Shown: positions 27,501-42,500 of the stretch, piece by piece
Layout: each line of letters opens with the position of its first letter
How positions within the stretch are numbered: position 1 is the first letter of the stretch
Assembly (NCBI GenBank): GCA_032209605.1
Contig: JASFXZ010000016.1
Location: 8,556,001 to 8,620,000, forward strand
DNA: 64,000 nt
Direction: 5' to 3'
Origin: Mactromeris polynyma
Lineage: Eukaryota; Mollusca; Bivalvia; Venerida; Mactridae
Program-made: the position numbers and the translations under genes
The notes under the pieces: model-generated
Databases searched by the model: none
What the model saw: the letters and a program-made list of their open reading frames with translations, nothing else
Told to the model about the DNA's origin: nothing

Positions 27501-30500
27501 ACATGTATGTTGTTTCATTTCTAAAGACATATTATGAGCAGTATATCAATCTGTTTGCATTGTATTGTCCCATCTGTGTTGGATATATCTTTACCTGAGT
27601 GAAACCCTATATTTCCTGTTTATATCAGTAAGTTTTTACTGATCTGATATTATATTTCTGTTCCACATATTTGTTGTGAAATCTATGTTCTGTTACGTGG
27701 TCTTGGTACCAGACCATTGCTACCTCTTCTATAAGTGACGTCATTTCAAGAAAACGCAACTTGTAATGTCACTCTTTGCAAGCAGGAAACAATATTTACT
27801 CCATATGGTCACGTCATTGTCATATTGCCATATGTGGCAAATATTGCTTACTGTCTGTACATGGTGACATCACATGTGACGTTTTCTGGAAATTACGTCC
27901 CTTAAAGAAGAGGTTTGAAATCATACAGCAGCGCTCAAATGGTCAAACATTTTTCATATAGTAATTTGGGCACATTTTCAAATATTGACAAAGACACCTC
28001 CTACTAGGGTTGTTGTTAACTATTGGAACATAACTCATAAATGTGCATGATTTTGATAAGGAAACATGCAAATCATATAATGATTTTGTTTAACTAATTT
28101 TGTTAACATGTATTTGAACACCATTGAGTTGTGGAGAATTAGCATTTTGATATCGTCTGTGAATCTAATCATCATAATTCACCCCTCACCAATATGGAAA
28201 ACATTCCTGCATTTGTGTAACAAAAGTGATCACCATGTATAATTCTAGAAACTAACTGTGTATTAGAATCACATCAGCCTAACTACAGTTGTTTTTCCTT
28301 TAATAATATCCAAATATGGATGTATTACTTACATTTGTCGTTGTTGTATATGTAATTTGATTACAATGTGCTTGATCAGCTCAATGTTAGGTTTATTACA
28401 ATATATCTATAGATCTGTCTAGTCGTGTGTTAGAATGAGTGCATTTTTGTAATATTTATAATTCTTAATGTTGAATGTTTCTATAATTTCATGGATATTT
28501 GATATTCTTCCAAAAAGAAAAATTCTAATCATAATTTTGGTGTGTCCGTTCCTTTTTCATTTTGTTCTGTCTTATTTCGTTTCATCTTGTTATTCTATTT
28601 TTAACCAGGTTTTCAAAGAAAACCAGGTTATTAGAATGTGTGTCGTTGGACGGGTGGGCGGGCGGGCGTCAAACTGGGGGTTTCCGGCAAATAACTTGAG
28701 TTCCGTTGATCATATTGTAACCAAACTTGGTGCATAGTAAGAGCATATGGAGAGCTCGCTTGGGATTGCTTTTGGGTTTGTTCTGCCAAAGGTCAAGGTC
28801 ACTGTTACTAAAAATAGAAATTTGGTTTCCGGCAAATATCTTTAGTTTCGTTGATCATATTATTATCATCAAATTTAGTGTATAGTAAGAACATGTCGAG
28901 AGCTCGCTTGGGATTGCTTTTGGGTTTGTTCCGTCCAAGGTCAAGGTCACTTAAAATTTAAAAATCAGTTTCCACTTAATATCTTCGCTATGCGTGGGTG
29001 TATTGACATCAAACTTGGTGTAAAGTTGTTGCATATATATATAATATATCTAAGAGTGAGTGTGTGTATGCATGTATCACCTATGGCACCTTTGCAGCAT
29101 TGATGATCATCATGTATTCATTTTCCAATTTGAGCCTTGGTTACAAATAACTACGTACTAAAACCTGGTTTGTGGGCATTGCCCATTTCTTGTTTTATTC
29201 TACAAAAATACTCTGTGATCAATTCTGTCCTGTCACAATTGCATAGCTGAGTTAGTCCTTCAAATTCAAACTGTCTTTTACATGACATGATGGTATGCAG
29301 TGTTACTGGTATCCCTCAATGTTCTGTCATGCATAATTGTGTTCATTCTAATGAAATGTCCAATGTTATAGTATCTTACAATATCCTGTGATTTTTTTAT
29401 CTTGTTCAAACCAGTTGTCGTTCTGTCATGTTACATTTTGTCTTCTTTGTTGCTGTAATCTGTTATGTCCTGTTACTTCATGTAACATCGTATCCTGTTA
29501 TTGTAAATACATTTATTTGTATTGTCTTGCTAAACCATATAATGTTTTTGCAAGTTTACAAGCTGTATTATTGCATAGAAACAAGTTACATCGACACACA
29601 AATCTGTATCTCTGTACCTGAACATATTACTGAGATTAATATAATGGTATTTTCTCTTAGATGGAAAAGAAGCTCTCACCTCAGGATACATCCAGAAAAG
29701 CAGTATGTTTGCACGGACAAGCTTTTGCTTTATTAGGGTTTTATGGTCTGTGGTATATATGAGAAAGGGTCATTTGAGTGATGAGTCATATATAAAAAGA
29801 GTTTTTTGAGTTTTAATGATAGACAAGTATCTGACTATAATGTTTACAAAATAAATTCTGAAAATGTTGAATTATTTTTTATCAATACAGATCTAGTCTT
29901 GCCATGCTCAAATACTTGTTTTCATATTACACAGCCATTAAACAGTTTCAAACAGTTTCAAATAGTCGCACTAATGTCAAGCTCATAAAAGATGGGTGAA
30001 AGAAAATTATCACACAAGTGTCTAGCTGTCATCTGTGGTAACAAGTGCTGATATTAATTGTGTTTGTCTACACCTAGTACCACATAACTTAATCAATTAA
30101 ATCACTTCACCTCACACAATTAGGAAATTTTGGAGAGAAAAACTTAAAAGTTTAATGTTCAGCATGTGTTTGGAATATTCTAAGCTTTTTAGTCATTCTG
30201 TAAAATCAGAGACAACAATTTGGCTTGCAATTGTACCATTTGATGTTGTCTTTATCATAGAATGCAACTGATAAGCATGTGGTTTTTCAACTTCTATAAT
30301 TAGTAGATAGCTTTTAAATTTAGAATTAGGCATTCATGCATTATAACTATACGTACTGCAGTATAGATATGATATGTGTCATTGTGTCCGAGTTAGAATT
30401 TCACGAAAGCACCGTTTTGAGCAATGGTAGCTATAGTAAAACTTAAAGAACATGACTGTATATTGTTTTCTTGTTTAATGTATCCACTGATCATTGATTG

Positions 30501-33500
30501 CATTGTAAGCAAAGGCAACATCAGTTATTGCCCACTCTTTATAAATGGGAAATGTGACACATTTTGAGAATTGTTTTTTTTTATTGATGACAAATGTATT
30601 GTTGTACTGGCTCTTTTTTATACTTGTTGCTCTAAAAATTAAGTGTTATGGTTGGAATATTTGCATATCACAGAAATATTATTGGGGTTAAGTTCACTTA
30701 TGGAATTTTCATCTACTGCTTTATAAGTAGGCATAATACTATTGTCTGTTTAAGTTAACAGTGCTTTACTTCTTCATGTTTTATAAACAAACCATGTAAT
30801 ATTTTAAGTATACATTGTATTTATCTACATTTGTTGTTTAGTGATGGTGGCATAGTGGATGCTACACTGAGCAATGATGCACACTAAATGCTTATATCAT
30901 CATATTCCTGTTTTCAGGGTGAATTATGTGTGATGCCATCAGAACTTGACGTACAGTTAGAGATTGAGAGACTGTCAGTAAGGAACTATTCACATGAAAT
31001 ACAACAGCAAGAGTCTGCTGTACATGAATCGTATGATCAGTCCCCTCCCAACAGCAATGAGAGTCGGGACACACATAACACTACCGACTCAAAGAGTGGA
31101 CGAAAGAAGAAAAATAAGTATGAGTCATATTGAATCTTACATTTTTATGTGAATGATATTAATTTTCTAGCTTTATTTTAAATCCCTTTTTGGTAATATT
31201 TATGTAAGTTTGAAATCAATCTCTGTCTATCTATCTCAGCACGGGAGTTAAACTAAATGAATTGTGGATGGGTTATTGAAAACTAAGAATGTTTTGCATT
31301 TTTCGTCAAACAGGTAAATTGCATATGAATTTGTGTAGAATATTACATGATTTTACAATATCTATTTCAGACCTAAGTTACCAGAATATCTACTGGACTT
31401 TGGCTATGTTGTACTGGGTACCGTCCGCACTCACATCGTCAAGGCAACAAACACTGGGTTCTTCCCATCTTCATTCCAAGTTGAAAGGTCGGATTTCCAT
31501 CATCAAGGTTTCCATGTAGAACTGGACCGGGTCAGAAATTTACCTGGATCACCAGATTATGAAAGTGTTGACTTCGTTGTGAGTTTTGATCCAAGGGGAG
31601 CTAACTTACCTCTTGGTCCTGTAGAGAGTTATGTGCCCGTCAATGTGAGTATATAACCTGAAATAGAATTTCTTTATTTCTTAGCTGAAACATGTCTTCT
31701 TACTTCTTACTGTTTCTCTTACAAGTCAATTACAAATTATTTTACTTTCAAGTTTAATCAGAGACCTCTGTGTCTGTTAAAATAATTTAAGTGTGATAAT
31801 GGGAATTACAATGAACACTGATAGGGAAAAAATGGATCTTGATATACCTTGATTTTCGTAGAATAAAGATTAGTATTCTTGATATGGATTACCATTTTAA
31901 GTAGGTTAGCTGATGTTGAAAGATTTCAAGGGTTCCAATGCAAGACTATCGTAACTCCTATGTATTTATATAGGAGTTACGATAGTCTTGCGATGAAACC
32001 TCGAAATTTGCTCAGATAATTGGTGACAGTTTCAATGTCTTTCTATTTATAGATTTTGAATGGACCAATGGTGATCATGCGACTAAAGGCTAACGTTACA
32101 ATGCCAGATATGGAAATATCTGAAGACACTCTGGACTTTGATGAAGTGAAATGTGGAGAGTGTCGTGTTGTTATTGTACAGTTACATAATAACCAACATG
32201 TAAAATGTGAATGGAATTCTTTACCTTCAGAGAAAGACAGAAATAAGGTATAGCTTTATATCAATGATTGTTTGTATCTACATTACTACTGTTCTCATTG
32301 TTGTTGTTGAGATGCCAATACTGTACATTTAGGGTGATACTCAACTAAGCTTGCTATGCTATATTTTTGATTGATTTTGGCAGAATAACATTCTAGAATC
32401 GAGTAATTGGTGCGTATTGAATTTATGTATACAGTCCATAGCAGGATTATAGAAAAAGTTCTGTTCAATTTTGTATCATAGAATAGCATTTACTAGAAAC
32501 ATGGCATCTGCAACTCATGGTTCATCAATATACCAGCTGTTTATGTCAATGACATATCTTCATCTTTGGACTTATTTTCATACATATTTAAACATTTCAG
32601 AGGCCAGCATTTGGTAACAAGGTTAGAATCATTCACAGATATTTGTGTATAGTCAGCTCTGTGCTTCATTATAGATGTTGTTTGTCATTATTATTTGCTA
32701 AAAGCTACTTCATGCATTCTTTCCCTTCTCTGACCCACAGGAGATTGTCAGGAGTTATCTCCCTTCTATAGTCCTTCTATAGTGTATGTATATATGGTAC
32801 ACATATACTATTGAAGGAATATAAAAGGGGAGAGAACTCACAACAATCTCCTGTGCTCTGACCTATATATTTATATGTAATGGTCATCTGGATATTGGGC
32901 TTTTGATATGAATTTGGTTCTGCACTTGTAAGAATTTCTATGTCATTTCTGATCACCAATAATAAAAGAAACTGTACCTTTAATAAATTCAGGGGAGACA
33001 ATTTTGAATCACAGCTTCTATATCTTATTTTATATGTTTTGCTTCATCACATATTATGGCATAAATTTCTACTTCCTTGTATCTGTTTTACTATTTATGT
33101 CTGTGTATCCAAACTGCAGCCATTCACTGGTGTATGGCTATCTGTACGTAAAGTATGCAGTTATGTATACATTGTTCACAAAAAAAATACGAAAAATATA
33201 GAAGTCTACAAAGCCTAAAAGCGAGAAGATAGTATCTTGTATACATTTAAGTTTTAAGAATAATAGTTATTAAAGGTTTTTGTGATACACTGGAAAAAAG
33301 TTTATTTAATGTTAAATTGAAGGCATTTTTGAAAACAGGACTCCTTACTGCACCAAAGATATTCAAGTAAACAAAAAAATCGTCTGTGCCCTGATTCAGT
33401 TTGTATTTTCAAAGATACCATTATTAGAATTATAAAACGTTTGTGTTTGAGCTCAAAGTTTCTATTGTTCAAGTCTTAAATTTGATGTTTTCTCATTTTA

Positions 33501-36500
33501 ATAGTTTTACTTATTTCCCAGAAATATTTTACATCTTTAACAAGTTTCAGAAAATTGCTTCTTACATTTTCACAGCATGTATTGTATTGTATTCCTCTTG
33601 CATGAATGAAACACTTCTTCCTTTGTTTGACATTATATACTTGGCATATTTTTCACTTAGTTATTCATTAAATGATATGGACACTAGAAATATTGACAAA
33701 TGTTGCTTGTGTTGAACGATGGTTGTTGTTTCATTGCTGAAGATCTTCAACTCTACGACAACTAAACAATTTTTGACTTGTTCTTTCATACTAGAAATTT
33801 AACGATACTTTCAAATATTAAATTGTAGAATTAATTAGAACATGTAGCTACATTGTTACACAACGGTAACAACTGGGTTTTTCATTAGCTGTTATATTTC
33901 CATACATTGTACATCTATTTCAGTCTGATAAACATGTACCGATGCATCTGCGCAGGAAGTCTAAGGCTGACAAGTCTAAACCTCGTCACTTTGAGATCAT
34001 GCCTCCTACTGGTACCCTATTACCAGGACAGAGATTGAATGTACAAGTGAAGTTTATGCCAACAGAAGAGGTATGGGGTGGTTTTTGCTTTATATTCTTA
34101 TAAAAAAATTTTCTGTCAATCAAATTTATAGTATGACTTTATGTTTAAAGGCCCAATAGGGGTATTTTTAGTCCATATAAACCACAACAATTAGTACATG
34201 TACTTGTAGAAGAAACAATTTTATGCTTATTAACAGATGATTATCAATAATTTCAATGTGCTTCCATGACTTTGTTTATTTGATACAAAGTATTTATGTC
34301 GTCAAACTCTACTACAACAACTACAACTAGTCATAATTGAAAATGCCATCACATGATGAGATGTCATTGATTTGTGTGCACCTCTCTAATGCAATCAGGA
34401 ACATCAGCATATAGCTAGTGTAAATAAAAATGCGAGAAACCATGTTAAATTAACTGGTTGACAAGATAAGAAATGACTACTTTTTTACTTCAGAATTTGA
34501 TAAATTTTATGTACTTAATAATGGTATTGGATAAATTTGTGTTTTTCAGAGATTCTATGAACAGCGTATACCTATCAGAATTGCCCAAAGTAGTCAGAGA
34601 ATTCTCCTGTTGTGTAGGGGTAAGGGTATGGAACCTCACCTTGACTTTGACCTCAACATGATGCAGTTTGGTCCCATACTACCACACAGTACTGGTGATG
34701 AAAGGGAGGTAGTTGTAAAGAATCCATGCGCTTTCCCGATAGAGTTTTACAACCTTGAGTTTGACTCACAATACCTGGAGGAAGAGAAGGTACTGCGTCT
34801 GATGAAAGGGTATGATGAGTACAATACTGTACTTCTACCACCACGTTCTTCAGGAGAGAAACTCCCAGGAGAACTGTTAGAATACTATGAAGGTGAGAAT
34901 TGAAATTACCAAACTCTAACTCATTTTCTGTACATTTATCGTTATGTGAAACTCCTGTTCATTGGAAATGAGAATTGTTTGATAACGATTTTTGATGAAC
35001 TTTTTTATTGAATTCACAGAACAAATAAGAAAGATGGAAGACAATGAGAAAGCTAAGCGTGAAGCTGAAGAAGTGGAAGAAGCAGCACGTAGAGAAGCTG
35101 AGGAGAGGGATAGAGAAGGTTGGTGTTTTAGATCCTTACATTGAATACAGAAAATCATGTAATGAAAGATGCAAGCGCTGTGTTGTTCTATTGTTTGTTC
35201 AGTCTGAGACCTTTCTGGGTCTAAAACTCTGTTAGCCCTTAAGATATATTGAAATGTTAAATCCGCTTGACATTCTAAGCATTTAACAGTATATGACATA
35301 TAGGAAAGAAACAGGTTTTATTCAATTGAAAGCAATTGTGCAGTATTGTTGTTAAAATATAGTTTTGGTCAATATTTCTGTTTGATTTTTTCAGAGAATG
35401 GTGAGGACGGTAAAGAAGAAGGATCTGAAAAGACAGACTTGGGTCAGACACAAGATGGAACAATCACTGCGAGATCTCGTGCCGAGTCTCTTGCTGATAG
35501 TGATGTGGAGGAAGGTAGATCCAAACAAGAGTCTGAAGATGGTATGTATGTTCCGTTAAAATGTTGGAAAGGCTTATGTTGGTTTATTTAAAATTCAGAT
35601 CAATTTTAGTAGGACTTGCTGAGAACTGGGAACAGAGTCATTTATCTTTTACTAAATTGATAGTGAAATATTTTGATGAAGATACCTGTAGAACTATGTA
35701 TTTCATGGGATATGACGAAATGAAAAACTAAATTCATTCTAATATTTCTATGAAAGAAATAAAAAATGCTGCATGCTTAATCTCTTCTGCGTGACAGTCA
35801 GTAGTATTCTGTCTTCAAAATACATATACATCTACATCATTGTCAACCACTTTGAATAAGTTCAATAAAGCCTGTGTTGATCATACATTGATTTCACCTT
35901 GAGTAATTTGACCTTTGATTTTCAGGTAAGGAATCCACCGCTAGCAGCGTTGGTGTTGGTGAAATGGAGATTACACCCGTATCTAAGGCTGTTGCTAGGC
36001 ATCTCGGTATAGATCTATCACCAGAAGGTAAAGCTGCACGTAACAGACGTGGTATTGCTGCTATAGTTCATGGTGCACCATTGTCAGGTTTGTAACTTTC
36101 AAAGTTATCTCTGTCGATTGTGAAGTTATTTCTAAAAGCAGGTTTTTTAATCAGAATTTGCAAAGTTGTAAGACATTATTGTGGCAAAGGGCAAGTCCAT
36201 GATTACGTCATTTTGAGATGTCCTCGGTGCAAAAGACTATAAGATTTTCAACAATATCTGGATTACCTTGGTCATTATTTTGTTTATATTCCGTTGATGT
36301 AAACATTCAATATCTGTTCTTAGTAAATGTATTTACCTTAAAATGAATAAATCATTACGAGAAAAGACAAAATAATTTTGAAACAATAATCCTTAGTTGA
36401 AAATGATAACAGTCGGTAAAAAGATACATTTTGATTTACCGGTTTTATAAATGTATATATTATTTATGTTAAGTTTGAACTTGCCTTATTTTTCCAGGAA

Positions 36501-39500
36501 AGACAGCTACAGCGATTTTCCTTGCCAAACATTATGAAGCAGCTTTGTTGAGTATTGATAACATTGTTCTTGATGCTATATCAAATGGAAACACTGATTC
36601 AGGTCTCAAAGCACGGGCCTTGTGTGCCGAGGCTGCACGTAAGAGACTAGAAGAGTTACGTGCCCTTGATGGTGATGATGGTGAAAAGAAAGTTGCGGGA
36701 GGCTTGAGTGTAGAAGCTGTGGCCGCTCACACTCAGGGAGCAAGTAAGTTAAGACATAAAATAGATCAATGATTATTATATTGGTATATAACATTTGAAA
36801 GATCTGTCAATGATTTTTTTTTATAATTCGTGCTAATTCACATTGAATCACTTTTAGCCTAATGACTTTATACCACTTCAGCCCTTTGATAAATGAATTG
36901 ATATTATGTCACTAACGTAACACGATTTAAGTCATAAACGTTCATAAATGCTGAACTAAATTATAATATTTACAATAATAAATTATAATTCACATTTAGG
37001 TTTATCAAACTTTGTGATGTCTTTGATCAAATGTTTAATTATTCTCTAAAATGCCCAGTGAAAAACTTTTCAGTGCTGTTATTATATGTATTTACTGTAA
37101 ATGTCTTTCAAACATGAGAAGCATTTCAAGTTTATTTTAGCCGCCTGTTGGGGTTGAACTACTCAAAAATTTTGGTTTGGTGCTTTCTATGTCTAAAACA
37201 CCCTGTCGTAGAAAACACATCGTTTTGTGTGATTACACTTCACTTGATTCTAGAATAGATTAAAAAATTTACCCTAAACTTTCTAAAAGCACATATTTGT
37301 AGATTTAAAGCCGTGAAATTTATTCAGTCGTGATTGATACTTCACAATTGTAAAAAACTGTAAAATAAACATTATGACATTTTGTTCAAAAATAGCACAT
37401 TTTCATGCTTATCAATTGATTATCAATTAAAAGCTTAAGTAAAGTTTTCTAATCTATATTTAGTCCTCTAAAAGTACCGTAAGTCTATGAATTATGTTTA
37501 GCTGAAATATGATGTGCTTGATGATTCAAAATTCCACTTGTTTTTGTTTTAAAGACTTTCACACACAAACACTAACTCTATCTGGTTTCAAAAGGCACTG
37601 TCGGAAAAAATCAGATGATCACTTTATCACATTTTATACTAATACTGAACTGTTTCCATGGTAACAATATTGTATTGAAAGCTTGGTGATGGAATTTGTA
37701 CATTTTTTTGTTGTTCATGTGTTTTTCATGTCTACTGTAATAACTGTGTTGCATGATGCAAAATGTTCATGAACAAACTGTTTTGTTCTCTTGCCACCAC
37801 TTGTATAATCAGGTGTTAAGATTTGAATTTAGTGCTTTGACTGTAGACACTTGAATGACAGGAACTAAAAAGTTTTTGTCATAATTCAAGTGAAAAAACA
37901 AAATTCTAAATTCAAAACTGCATTGTAATTTGTCTCTCTAAAATACCAACCAGAAATGTTTTGTATTTTAAATCATCATTGTTAAGAATTTAATCTTGCC
38001 CATTCTTTTATAGTAATTTAACAAATTTCACCAGATAATTCACTTCATAGGAATACATAACTGGACTAGTGACTAAATAATTTGACATGTTTTCTTCACT
38101 GCACTGTTTTAACATATACTGAACAATGTGGCGGACTATCTGTTGCTAATGAAGTAAATGGTGATTGTTTTAACAAATATTGAGTAAGAACTGTGGAAAC
38201 CACTTAATTATGTACCCGGTAGTCAGAGATACTTCGTTATTTGATAGAGAAGGTTGCCAAATGATTTATGTTTTAACTGAAAAATGTTGCAAATTTCATT
38301 TTGTGTGTGATTAAAAGTTTTTTCATTGGTTTTTTTGAAAACAATTTATTACGTAATATAAGAGTCGTATATCAGTTGTATAACTAATCTGGAAAGCTTT
38401 TTGTAATGAACGTAAATCTCTGCAGGTGAATCAAGTTGATGCATTGACTTTGTTAACCTTTTTTATAATGTCAGTGAGTTCTGTTTCTGTTTTATCATTT
38501 ATGAATTTCATTTTCAATCTGTAAATGGAAACATAATTTGACCAAAAAATCATTTGGCAGCCTTTTTGACCTTTGCATGTTTATAACCAGAGCTTTAACC
38601 TGTAGTTTGTTGTGCAGTGAATGATTTGTGAGTGTTTGATGTTTAACCCCAGCAGGTGGAGTCTCCGTTAGCACCGCCCAATCAATGATCAGCAATCGTA
38701 AAACAAGTACAATTACAGATGTGAAAGGTGGAAAGCAAGACAAGCATGGTAGTCTACTTGGAGCAAAGACAAATGTGAATACATCTTCCATTGATGGAGC
38801 TACTGGAAGTCAGGTAATTAATCCTTTGTTGATAATTAGTAAACATAAAGGATTAATATTTTTGTCTTAATCGGTTTTATTGTGGGGTGAGACTGGACCA
38901 ATTATGTTTGACTTCTGTTCATATGCACAAAGGTGTTTGCTGGCACACTACAGTATGTTTCTTGTCAAGTACAGAGTGTTTTGTTGTGTGGTCTAATCTG
39001 TGTTGTTACTATTCAGTTACTATTTTCAATTTCTTTAAATATTTATATTTAATATATTACTAGCCAGCAAGTCATGCAAACATTTATTCTTACGATCATC
39101 TCTAAACTTTGTGGAAATATAATGTGGACCTCAAAAATTAGCTTGGATCAGAGAATGTACAAGATGTGTGTACAAAATTAAGTGTTAGCAAATTATGGTA
39201 GCATGAATAGCATGAACTTGCTTTAAACATTTTGTTATTTTTCGTGAACTTTTTTACACATTCTGTATTTCAAACATGATAATAATGTTGTCATATTATA
39301 TCTTTATACTGGATTTTGACTTATATCATGTATGTAATGTATTGTGTTTTACACATATATAACTACTAATATGTGTTTACTGATGATAACAGTGTGTGAT
39401 GTTTGTTTTAATGTTTGTGGTAACTTGTTTAGCTTGGCAGCAAAATGTCACAGCTGTCGTCCGACCCCTTAAGAGGCACTGGAAGGAAAGGGACCCTCGT

Positions 39501-42500
39501 AGATTTCACAATTCCTACAGAAAAGGTTCCACATGAGAAAACTGACACATCAAAATTAGAACATGCAGTAATACTAGATCTTCATGTAGTTGTTGTTACC
39601 TGGCTTTCTTGTTGTTGTTTACGTTCAAATATCCCCCTATTTGTAGCTTGTAACATTGGAAAAGTGAAACATGACTGCTAAACATAAGTGTATGCACATT
39701 ATATGAAGCCTAGGATTGAAATAAGAAATGCTTCCAGTCATCAATGTGTAGTATTTCATTAAATGCCTAACAATAAAGTGTGAACAACGGTCATTCTTTC
39801 ATATACCGGTACTTCCCATTGGATGTGGATCAGAATTTTTTTGTGTCGGTGGAATATCATAAATCATGAAAAATATGTTAAAATTGAAAGAATTGTTGTG
39901 TCTAGAAATGATTTTAGGGATTTTATGGTTGTAATAGACATATTCACTTGGTAACATTCAGTATTCTAAACTTACAGAAGAAAACAAACTTTCAGCAAAT
40001 GCAACATTTAAACTGACTGATGAATGTCTCCCTAGTTTGTCATCTCATTGCCATCCTTTGTTCTATGTCCCCGTCTAGCCATAAAAATAGTTCTATACAG
40101 TTGCCCAGGCATGAGAATTTTCTGCGGATTCACAGAAATCCGCAGATTTGACGCTCGCAAGAGCCGGTTTTGAGACAATTTAAGCCATCTTAAATGATTA
40201 AAAGCCGGGAGCTTCAGCGGCCCCCTGGACCCCTTGCCGAATTTTCAGCTGATTTTGAAATTTTGCATTCTCATGCCTGATACATTTTGTTTCCTTATCT
40301 CCAGCTATGTATCTAGGAGTGTGATACATTTTGTTTCCTTATCTCCAGCTATGTATCTTGGAGTGTGATACATTTTGTTTCCTTATCTCCAGCTATGTAT
40401 CTTGGAGTGTGATACATTTTGTTTCCTTATCTCCAGCTATGTATCTTGGAGTGTGATACATTTTGTTTCCTTATCTCCAGCTATGTATCTTGGAGTGTGA
40501 TACATTTTGTTTCCTTATCTCCAGCTATGTATCTTGGAGTGCCTTATGTTGTTTGTCTGTCTGAATGTTTGTGGTTGGTTTGTTTGTTTCTATTCATTCT
40601 TTTCTGTGATCTGTTCTGATTTTTTTTGTTGGACTTCCATTTAGCTCAACATTTTGATGGATGAAACAATTGTTGAAGCATAATGAGATAGATTCTGCTT
40701 GACTCACAATACAATATACAAGCATGTATTGCCTAAGATAATTGCTATTTTGCTGTATCTATGTTAGTTGACTGTGTGCAGCTTGCAAACATTTATACAT
40801 GTATGAAACTATGGTAGTTAATTATTTCTTAACAAGTTTGCAATAAATTCTATATATAATTGAAAAACGTGAATGTGTTGATTATCTGTTGCTTTCGTCT
40901 TATTCAATGTAATTGCAAGCCTTTTTCCTAACCAAACTTCTTTAAATAAAATCTTCCTTATTTAAAAAAAAAGAAAATTCTCGAAAATTGTGATATTCAT
41001 TGGAAGAATGTGTTTGTATTAAAAAGAGAGAATTATTATCATATACAACAGATCAGTTTCAAAAATCATCTTTCCTGTATTGCAATTCATGTTTACAGAA
41101 ATGTCTGGAAAAAAAATTGAAATGAAATTGTGGATGAGTATTCTTATTGCTGCTATTGCAGGTATTGCTACTGATGAATTGAGATGTATGTGTTAACTAA
41201 AATGATAATGTTTTGTACATACAGGTGCCCAGCAGTCCCCCACCATTAGCTGCTCCTATTGCACGTAGACTCAGTGTTAGTGCCAGTGTAGCTGGTGAAG
41301 AAGGATTAATGAGCTGTGTGTTACCTGAGGAACTGCTCGTAGAGATCCTGGCAGAACGCTTACAGGTAAATGCGATTTCATAAAGGCATTTAATACACCA
41401 CTGTCCTGGCTGTTAATGAAATTTGTAATCGTTTACTGTAGTATTAACCTGAACATTTCATATTATATTTATGCACATGCTACAATTTATCCTGACGCTG
41501 TATCTCTGTGTTTGAAATATTGCTGTTAATATTTCAATGAGGCGAAAATATGTTGCAGTTTGAACATTTCTCAGTATCGCCCATATAACCCAATTATGTT
41601 TCTCTGGAGTATAAACAACTTTGTTCTGTATAGATAAACTTAAAGCTTTAAAAATGTCCAAGAAATACATGTACATGTAGTGAAAAATATTACCACACAA
41701 TTCATATTTATTGCTTTACTATTCTGATACTACTTCTGTGTTAACAGTTGAATGACTGTCATCGTGGTGTTGTATTTGATGGACTAGAGACGTTGTTTGC
41801 TCAGAATCAGCACACCGCATCATCAGCAGTACTGAAAGCTCTCAACAATAGAAGATTTATCTACTTTATCACACTGAAACTTGATTATAACCATCTAAAG
41901 GAACAGGAGAAGAAAGAACAAGAAGAAAAGGGTGTGTATAGTGTTGATTTGTTGATCCTCTCTGACTCTTGACTCGATATCTGATGTTTTATCCAAAGCC
42001 CGAGATTTCAACCCTTATTTGAAAATCTTGCTATCTACAACTTAGTATATTGCATTCAATCGGGTTGGTATAAAAAGGGAGAGTATATATGAGCACCGCT
42101 GTATGATGTCCAACCTCTTCTTTAAGTGACACCATATCCAGAAAATGTCACATGTGACGTCACCATGTACTGACAGTAAGCAATATTTGCCCCATATGGC
42201 AATATGAAACCAAAGTGACCATATCGGAGTAAATATATTGTTTCCTGCTTGCAAATAGTGACATTATATGTTGCGTTTTCTTGAAATGATATCACTTGCA
42301 GAAGAGGTCGTAAATCCCATAGCAGCGCTCATATATATTTTTATTGCACTGATTTTATTAAAGTAAAGATCCTTAGTGTTTATAGATTACTTATAAATGC
42401 ATTTTTGCGGAGCTGTTATAGTATACAGTATTACGTGATTGCATCTTTTAAATAACTATGGCTATGTTGATGTGGTTAATTAATATGAAAGATATTTGTA

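Larger units (their letters stand above)
26854..30917 (+). other. HYDIN intron 29
   Basis: A 4-kb intron holding a 330-bp inverted-repeat element, one copy of MITE family B, a molluscan-type dispersed repeat and a 42-nt candidate exon at 29661-29702. The rest is AT-rich with no recognised function. Confidence 0.6.
39568..41224 (+). other. HYDIN intron 41
   Basis: A 1.7-kb intron holding a MITE at 40106-40279 and a six-unit 44-bp tandem array at 40279-40542. No further exon was found. Confidence 0.6.

Noticed and set aside
27776..27961. 61-codon frame starting MQAGNN, similar to the minus-strand frame at 42042-42254
   Set aside because: The similarity is due to shared MITE family B sequence, not a gene family.
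41161..41194. Extra exon after TGCTATTGCAG
   Set aside because: In the phase-0 frame it contains TGA before the only nearby donor.
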